Origin: Paraburkholderia youngii | GTDB lineage: Bacteria; Pseudomonadota; Gammaproteobacteria; Burkholderiales; Burkholderiaceae | Reading direction: 5' to 3' | NCBI RefSeq assembly: GCF_013366925.1 | Contig: NZ_JAALDK010000001.1 | Coordinates: 3,713,165-3,777,164 of the forward strand | DNA length: 64,000 nt | Shown: positions 59,480-64,000 of the stretch, piece after piece | How positions within the stretch are numbered: position 1 is the first letter of the stretch | How the letters are laid out: the number at the start of each line of letters is the position of its first letter | Notes under the pieces: model-generated | Database searches by the model: none | Told to the model about the DNA's origin: nothing | Seen by the model: only the letters and a program-made list of their open reading frames with translations | Position numbers and translations under genes: made by a program

Positions 59480-60130
59480 TCAATTTTGGGGCACCGCAGG
59501 CGCTTCGATGCCGAGCGCCTCGGACTTTCTCACGAGGTCCGCAAGCGACGAGGCATCCATTTTCCTCATCACCGCTGCGCGATGCAATTTCACCGTGATT
59601 ACGGTGACTCCGAGCCACCCAGCAATTTGCTTGTTCAATGCACCGCTTACGACGAAGGCCAACACCTCGCGTTCGCGGCGAGTCAGCTGTTCATAGGCGC
59701 GCGTTAGGACCGCTTGAGCCTGAACCTTTTCACGCCGCTTTTGGTCCGCGGCGAGTGCTCCATTTACCGCATCGATAACATCCTGGTCGGCGAAAGGCTT
59801 CACGAGAAAATCGACCGCACCGCCTTTCATTGCGCGTTTGCAGATATCGACGTCTGCAAAGCCTGTAATGAAAATGATGGGAATATCGGGTCGCTCGGAA
59901 ACTTGTTGCTGAAATGCCAGACCACTTTCACCGCGCAGCCTGACGTCCAGTAAAAGGCAACTGGGAGCGTTGGCCAATTGCGCCGCGCGAAATTCCCCAG
60001 TGCTGCCGAAAGACTGCACGCGCAGCCCGACAGAAAGCAAAAGGTTCGAAAGCGAGCGCCGGATCGCGTCGTCGTCGTCAACCACATAGACGATAGGGGC
60101 GCCTGCCCCCCCTGCCGGACCGACTACCAT
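59480..60130 (-). CDS. FixJ-family response regulator
   Basis: This 216-residue regulator has a receiver domain (VVDDDDA, Asp62 in LLLDVRLRGESG, Lys in FLVKPFAD) and LuxR-type HTH LTRREREVLAFVVSGALNKQIAGWLGVTVITVKLHRAAVMRKM. It is very similar to the regulator at 57268 but ends at the normal place. ATG 60130 is used; GTG 60139 would add three residues. No kinase is adjacent, so the kinase at 55352 may serve both regulators. Confidence 0.86.
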   Translation of the reverse strand: MVVGPAGGAGAPIVYVVDDDDAIRRSLSNLLLSVGLRVQSFGSTGEFRAAQLANAPSCLLLDVRLRGESGLAFQQQVSERPDIPIIFITGFADVDICKRAMKGGAVDFLVKPFADQDVIDAVNGALAADQKRREKVQAQAVLTRAYEQLTRREREVLAFVVSGALNKQIAGWLGVTVITVKLHRAAVMRKMDASSLADLVRKSEALGIEAPAVPQN

Positions 60131-60377
60131 TGCGCACACTCCACAGACGTGTTCTTAAAGATCGCGGAACGCGGTCGAGGGAGCTCACGCGTGCAGGGCG
60201 CATGCTGCGGAAGAGCTTGCCAGTTGCCGGTTCCACGGCCAGCCGATGTTACACGAATCGAAGTTCGTCAGGTCGGGGAGGCATGCGTCTGCACAGGACG
60301 AAAAGGGGCGTATTTTCGGTCAAACTGCGCCGTCCATATCCTCGCGGGCGGCGCGGTCTGGATTCCCGATGCGAGAC

Positions 60378-60914
60378 TTAATCGACCTTGGGAAAATCAA
60401 GTGTCGTATCGTTGACGCGATTCACCAGATTGGTAAAAGCAATCGACGTGATGACCAAAATGACCTCGATTATCTGGCGCTCGCTATAGCCGGCTTCGAG
60501 GATCGCCTCCAACACGTGCGGGGGGACCGTATCACGGGTCGTAACGACCGTTCGCACGAAAGTGAGTAAGGCATCACGACGGCTATTTCCCGAGACGCCG
60601 CCCGCCCGGATATTCTTCATGACATCAGGGGACAGTCCCGCCAGTTTGCCGAGCATTGTGTGTGCGGCCAGGCAATAGTCACAACCGGCCAATGCGCTAA
60701 CAGCCAACCGTACCGCTTCAATGTCGGCCTTCTCGAGTGAACTTGCCGCGATGACCGCGTCCACGTTCAGCATTGCAGCGAGCCCGCTAGGGCTGTGCGT
60801 GCCGATCGTCGCGTAGGCGTTCGGCACCTTGCCGAGTGCTCCCTTGATTTGGTCGAACACTGCAGCGATTTCGCCAGTGGCGTCAGTGGGCTTGAGTGTG
60901 GTGAGTCGTGTCAT
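60378..60914 (-). CDS. AhpD/carboxymuconolactone-decarboxylase-like protein
   Basis: This 178-residue all-helical protein of the AhpD-like group has the active site ALAGCDYCLAAHTMLGK with the CxxC pair (Cys78, Cys81) and His85. This is the arrangement of alkylhydroperoxidase-like reductases, not of true carboxymuconolactone decarboxylases. GGAG lies six bases before ATG 60914. It is the next gene after an exported esterase on the same strand. It may reduce peroxides, in line with the Ohr-rich region upstream. Confidence 0.86.
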   Translation of the reverse strand: MTRLTTLKPTDATGEIAAVFDQIKGALGKVPNAYATIGTHSPSGLAAMLNVDAVIAASSLEKADIEAVRLAVSALAGCDYCLAAHTMLGKLAGLSPDVMKNIRAGGVSGNSRRDALLTFVRTVVTTRDTVPPHVLEAILEAGYSERQIIEVILVITSIAFTNLVNRVNDTTLDFPKVD

Positions 60915-61008
60915 CGAATTCTCCAAGGTGGTGTCGTGCGCCGGCCACGAAAGCCGGCGTCAGAATCGGTCGCTACGGATGCTGCTGCCGGCAAATCACG
61001 CAGCGTTG

Positions 61009-62031
61009 TTAATGAAGCTCCCGCCGTAGCATTGCATTCGCCTGGTCAATCGCCGCGCGGGTGGCGGGCGTATTCGCCAACGCGTTAAGCATCACGAAAT
61101 CGTGAACACTTCCCAGGTAGCGAACCGCCGTGACGCTAACGCCGGCCTGCATCAGCTTGGTTGCATAGGCTTCGCCTTCATCACGCAGGACATCGTTTTC
61201 ATCCGTAATCACGAGAGCCGGCGGCAGCCCCTTGAGATCTTCTGGCGTCGCCTGCAACGGCGACGCGGTGATTTCTTTGCGCCGCGCGACGTCGGGCAGA
61301 TAGGCATCCCAAAACCACTTCATGGCGTTCTTTGTCAGCCACGGCCCTTGCGCGAATTCGTTGTAGGAGCCGTCTGCAAAATTCGCGTCGGTGACCGGAT
61401 AGAACAGTACCTGGAAACGCAGGTTGGGCCCATGACGCTCCTTCGCGAGAATGCTCACCGCGGCGACCATGTTGCCGCCCACGCTGTCGCCGGCAAGCGC
61501 CATGTGCGTGGCATCTACGCCAAACTCTTTTCCGTGTTGTGAGACATACACGGTGGCGGCATAGGCCTGTTCGATGGCGGTGGGGTAGCGGGCCTCCGGA
61601 GCGCGATCGTATTCGACGAAGACGACTGCGGCATTGGATCCGTTAGCGAGTTCCCTTACGAGCCGATCGTGCGTCGTCGCGTCGCCCAGCACCCAACCGC
61701 CGCCGTGGAAATACATGATTACGGGCAGAGTACCTGTCGAATTGCGCGGCTTCACGACGCGGATTTTGACTTCGCCGGTCGGACCGACTGCGAGGGTTCG
61801 GTCCTCGACACGAGCGGGTAGCTTGTTAACCGGAGCGCTTTGTGCTTCCATCAGAACCTTGCGTGCGTCGTCGGGCGACAGCGTGTAGATGGGCGGCCCC
61901 CCCTTCGCCGTCAGAGCGTCGATAAATTCCCCAGTTCCCTGTTCTAGAACCGGACCGGCCCACGCGTTGGTGGATAACATCGCTCGTGCAAACGAGGAGA
62001 GCAGTAACAATGCAATCAAGATTCTTTTCAC
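61009..62031 (-). CDS. Exported HSL-family alpha/beta hydrolase (esterase/lipase)
   Basis: This 340-residue hydrolase starts at GTG 62031, which follows AAGGA by nine bases. An N-terminal signal peptide (KRILIALLLLSSFARAML..AWA) directs export. The HSL-family oxyanion motif HGGGW is at residues 109-113, nucleophile Ser183 in AGDSVGGNMV, the acid in TDENDVLRDEG and His in GSVHDFVML. A frame extension to 62526 overlaps the DUF3331 gene antisense and is rejected. It lies 94 nt upstream of the AhpD-like gene. The substrate is probably a short-chain ester or lactone. Confidence 0.87.
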   Translation of the reverse strand: MKRILIALLLLSSFARAMLSTNAWAGPVLEQGTGEFIDALTAKGGPPIYTLSPDDARKVLMEAQSAPVNKLPARVEDRTLAVGPTGEVKIRVVKPRNSTGTLPVIMYFHGGGWVLGDATTHDRLVRELANGSNAAVVFVEYDRAPEARYPTAIEQAYAATVYVSQHGKEFGVDATHMALAGDSVGGNMVAAVSILAKERHGPNLRFQVLFYPVTDANFADGSYNEFAQGPWLTKNAMKWFWDAYLPDVARRKEITASPLQATPEDLKGLPPALVITDENDVLRDEGEAYATKLMQAGVSVTAVRYLGSVHDFVMLNALANTPATRAAIDQANAMLRRELH

Positions 62032-62093
62032 TTTTATCGTTCCTTTGGTAACCAAATTGATTCGAGTCCATATTACGAAACTGAAGCGTGGGA

Positions 62094-62519
62094 TTACACG
62101 GCATATTCGCGAAAACAGACTTTGCTCGCGAGTATCATTCGATCCCAATTTGAGGGGAGAGCGTTCCGCTTGACACGTGGGCGAAATATCTCGTCGCCCT
62201 TGAATATGGGATCGCCGCTGAGCGCGCACCTGGAGTCCCGCTTCGCGTACGTGAGGCGCCACGTCTGTTCGGCGTAGTGACCCGAACACGCGTCGCTCCA
62301 TAGAACGGTCAGCGCGTGCGCGGATGGCTGCTCGAGAATGGAAACACGTCGCGGTGGAGGTTGACATGGCGCGGCAGCGACGCGTTGCGCGGCGCCCGCG
62401 CGCCGCCTCACGCGTATCGTGAGCTCCCGTTCGTAGGCGTCGTTGGAGGCGTTGACGGCGCTCGGTGACAGCAGATTCACCAATGCGCGCTGAACGATAT
62501 GTTCTTGCGTCTCTTGCAT
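62094..62519 (-). CDS. DUF3331 protein
   Basis: This 141-residue protein has the conserved DUF3331 core LWSDACSGHYAEQTWRLTYAKRDSRCALSGDPIFKGDEIFRPR near the C-terminus, a family found almost only in Burkholderia relatives. A Cys in SRCALSG and others upstream may bind metal. The N-terminal half is variable and basic. The function is unknown. It is 62 nt upstream of the esterase gene, same strand, and downstream of a LysR gene. Confidence 0.75.
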   Translation of the reverse strand: MQETQEHIVQRALVNLLSPSAVNASNDAYERELTIRVRRRAGAAQRVAAAPCQPPPRRVSILEQPSAHALTVLWSDACSGHYAEQTWRLTYAKRDSRCALSGDPIFKGDEIFRPRVKRNALPSNWDRMILASKVCFREYAV

Positions 62520-62558
62520 CTTCCATTCCTCCCGTAGCGAACTAGTGGTAACGCCATT

Positions 62559-63581
62559 TCAGGCAGCCGCTTCGCCGACTGCGACGACGAATGCGGAGAG
62601 ATAGGTGGGGCACTCTGTTGGCACTATGTGGCAGGCACGCAGTGGCGCTTCGCTGATAAGTGGCACATGGATGGTTTCGCTACGTCGCCTGTGAGCTTCC
62701 AGCTTATCGGCGGCCCAATCCATGAAAGCGCGCTGAGCCATCGGCGCGCGGCGATGGTTGGCGTACACGCCAGAGATTGGCAATGGCGATGGACGTCGAT
62801 GCGCCAAGACTTCCTTGAGGCGCCCAGAGCGCAAATGCGGGAGTGCCATCAGGTAGCAGACCTGTGCCACTCCGGTCCCGTCGATCACACACTGCAGCAC
62901 GGCCGCTGCATCGTTGACGCAAACCCGCTCAGGCATTTTGACAACGACATCTTCGCCCTCCGCGCGGAACCGCAGGTGTCTTGCGTTGCCGAAGCGCTTG
63001 GGTATGTAATGAACAACGACGTGTTCTTGCAGTGATTCTGGTTCGGATGGGATACCGTGTCTGGATAGGTAGTCGCGACTTGCGACGGTGACAGACTGAA
63101 AGACGCCTAGGTGGCGACTCTTGAGAGAGGAGTCGGACAGGTTTCCCACGACCACGGCGCAATCGACCCCGTTGTCGATGAGCCCGTCGGCGTCTCCGCC
63201 AATGGCGATTTTGAGTTGGACATCCGGATAGGCGGTTCTAAATTCGGAAATCGAAGGGAGCAGAACACTCGCCACTTCACGGTCGATGTCGACACAAAGA
63301 CGTCCTCTTGCGACGTTCTCCGTGTTTCTCATCGTTTGAGTCATCGCTTCGATTTCGCCTAGAACTCCGATGCAATGCTCGTAATATTGGGCACCCTCAG
63401 CGGTCAAACGCATTGCCCGAGTCGAACGCTGCAGCAGCGTGACATTGAGATAGGACTCGAGCTGCCGAATGGTAGTGCTGACCGAACCCGTGGCAACTCC
63501 GAGCGCATCGGCCGCTGCGGTGAAAGTTCCCAATCTCGCTACATAAGCGAAAACCGACATCGCGTGTAGAAACCGATCCAT
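62559..63581 (-). CDS. LysR-family regulator (CrgA-type), copy 2
   Basis: This 340-residue LysR protein is paralogous to that at 53784. Its N-terminal HTH is ARLGTFTAAADALGVATGSVSTTIRQLESYLN, followed by LLQRSTRAMRLTAEG and the effector-domain block DIDREVASVLLPSISEFRTAYPDVQLKIAIGGDADGLIDNGVDCAVVVGNL. GGAG is six bases before ATG 63581; a TTG 15 bases upstream is less likely. TATAC-CTTT-GTATA lies 93 nt upstream. The first gene of the minus-strand series LysR-DUF3331-esterase-AhpD, it may control that series. Confidence 0.87.
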   Translation of the reverse strand: MDRFLHAMSVFAYVARLGTFTAAADALGVATGSVSTTIRQLESYLNVTLLQRSTRAMRLTAEGAQYYEHCIGVLGEIEAMTQTMRNTENVARGRLCVDIDREVASVLLPSISEFRTAYPDVQLKIAIGGDADGLIDNGVDCAVVVGNLSDSSLKSRHLGVFQSVTVASRDYLSRHGIPSEPESLQEHVVVHYIPKRFGNARHLRFRAEGEDVVVKMPERVCVNDAAAVLQCVIDGTGVAQVCYLMALPHLRSGRLKEVLAHRRPSPLPISGVYANHRRAPMAQRAFMDWAADKLEAHRRRSETIHVPLISEAPLRACHIVPTECPTYLSAFVVAVGEAAA

Positions 63582-63673
63582 TTTGGACTCCGCCAAAGGT
63601 CAATCCGAATTGCTCTGGCGTATTCTATTTCCGGCAATTCCCTGACTCCATTGGACGGTGGACGATATTGATC

Positions 63674-63687
63674 TATACCTTTGTATA
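63674..63687. promoter_or_regulatory. TATAC-N4-GTATA site upstream of LysR copy 2
   Basis: TATAC-CTTT-GTATA is a perfect 5-bp inverted repeat 93 nt upstream of the LysR start and 72 nt from the end of the response-regulator gene to its right. It matches the site at 54861-54874 in both arms and spacing. Confidence 0.5.
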
Positions 63688-63758
63688 TATTGGCACGATT
63701 GAAAAGATAGTCGTTGCTATTGAGTAGTCAGCGATGTTCGCTGGCAGGGGCGCGGTGA

Positions 63759-64000
63759 TTACGGTGTCCCTAGAATCGTAACGAGTAAAGCAGCGAGCTC
63801 GTCGGGCTCGATGGGCTTTTCCAGAAGCGGAGCATCGTAGCGTGAGATGACCAAGTGGTCATGGGCCGTCACGTGGCCCGATACGAAGATGAACGGGACC
63901 ACTTCTCCCAGCGTCCGCATATGGGAGAGCAACGCCGTCCCGGACATCCCACTCATCTGGATGTCGCAAACTAGACAGTCGATTCTTTCGGGAACGCCGG
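63759..64000 (-). CDS. Partial response-regulator receiver protein
   Basis: The minus-strand frame enters from the right window edge and ends at TAA 63759-63761, leaving 80 codons. It contains the phosphoacceptor region LVCDIQMSGMSG, IFVSGHV (Thr/Ser position) and LLEKPIEPDELAALL with the conserved Lys-Pro, then stops after 10 residues. It is therefore a receiver-only regulator or the C-terminal receiver of a hybrid kinase. The remainder lies outside the window. Confidence 0.75.
   Translation of the reverse strand, partial: GVPERIDCLVCDIQMSGMSGTALLSHMRTLGEVVPFIFVSGHVTAHDHLVISRYDAPLLEKPIEPDELAALLVTILGTP

Noticed and set aside
60378..60914. 4-carboxymuconolactone decarboxylase (PcaC)
   Set aside because: The CxxC...H arrangement is of AhpD-type peroxidases and no protocatechuate genes are nearby.

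Overview
The window looks like chromosomal DNA of a Burkholderiaceae member, most likely Paraburkholderia or a close relative. The base composition is GC-rich. The homoprotocatechuate (hpa) cluster is in the order usual for that group, and there are DUF4148 and DUF3331 proteins, many LysR/MarR regulators and Ohr/OhrR expansions. Assignment to a genus is inference. No rRNA, tRNA or CRISPR array was seen.

Layout. (1) 0-6.8 kb: a minus-strand hpaG1-G2-E-D-F-H-I operon converts homoprotocatechuate to pyruvate and succinate semialdehyde. A divergent hpaR is separated from it by a palindromic operator. (2) 6.8-20.7 kb: ordinary metabolic genes. These include a D-threonine aldolase-like enzyme, a HAD hydrolase, an aroQ/oxidoreductase/MFS unit with a divergent LysR gene, a second MFS pump, an isochorismatase-fold gene with its MarR gene, DedA, GNAT, and an ene-reductase with its ArsR gene. 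(3) 20.7-22 kb: a gene-poor stretch with short repeats and a strong candidate for a structured RNA ending in an intrinsic terminator.

(4) 22-36.3 kb: a dense electrophile/organic-peroxide stress island. It holds three OhrR-type regulators, four Ohr/OsmC peroxidases in two tandem pairs, MsrA, two paralogous small VOC proteins, a BON protein, an SDR, an HxlR regulator, a ketoglutarate-semialdehyde-type dehydrogenase, an isochorismatase-like hydrolase and a decayed ene-reductase copy. One three-half-site motif (TGCGAT-N3-ATCGCA-TGCGAT) occurs at eight places, mostly in front of ohr, ohrR and BON genes. A second palindrome (TATGAT-A-ATCATA) occurs in front of hxlR, the SDR and the isochorismatase gene. 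Two diverged copies of a control region carry both motifs between divergent genes, which suggests an integrated two-regulator circuit.

(5) 36.3-45.3 kb: a VOC / disulfide reductase / enoyl-CoA hydratase / hydrolase series, a second BON gene with a damaged start, phoU, several frameshifted small genes, and an IS21 istB fragment abutting an aldehyde dehydrogenase fragment. (6) 45.3-52.4 kb: an accessory island with a tyrosine recombinase translationally coupled to a KfrA-like protein, two long perfect inverted repeats, a two-gene DUF6978/DUF1828 module that resembles an uncharacterised defence or toxin-antitoxin pair, decayed genes and three tiny genes. (7) 52.4-64 kb: a signalling region with an SDR, two paralogous LysR regulators, a receiver-only regulator / PAS histidine kinase / FixJ-type regulator operon, a further FixJ-type regulator, an MFS carrier, an AhpD-like protein, an exported esterase, DUF3331 and a partial receiver protein at the right edge. 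A shared TATAC-N4-GTATA site lies near both LysR genes.
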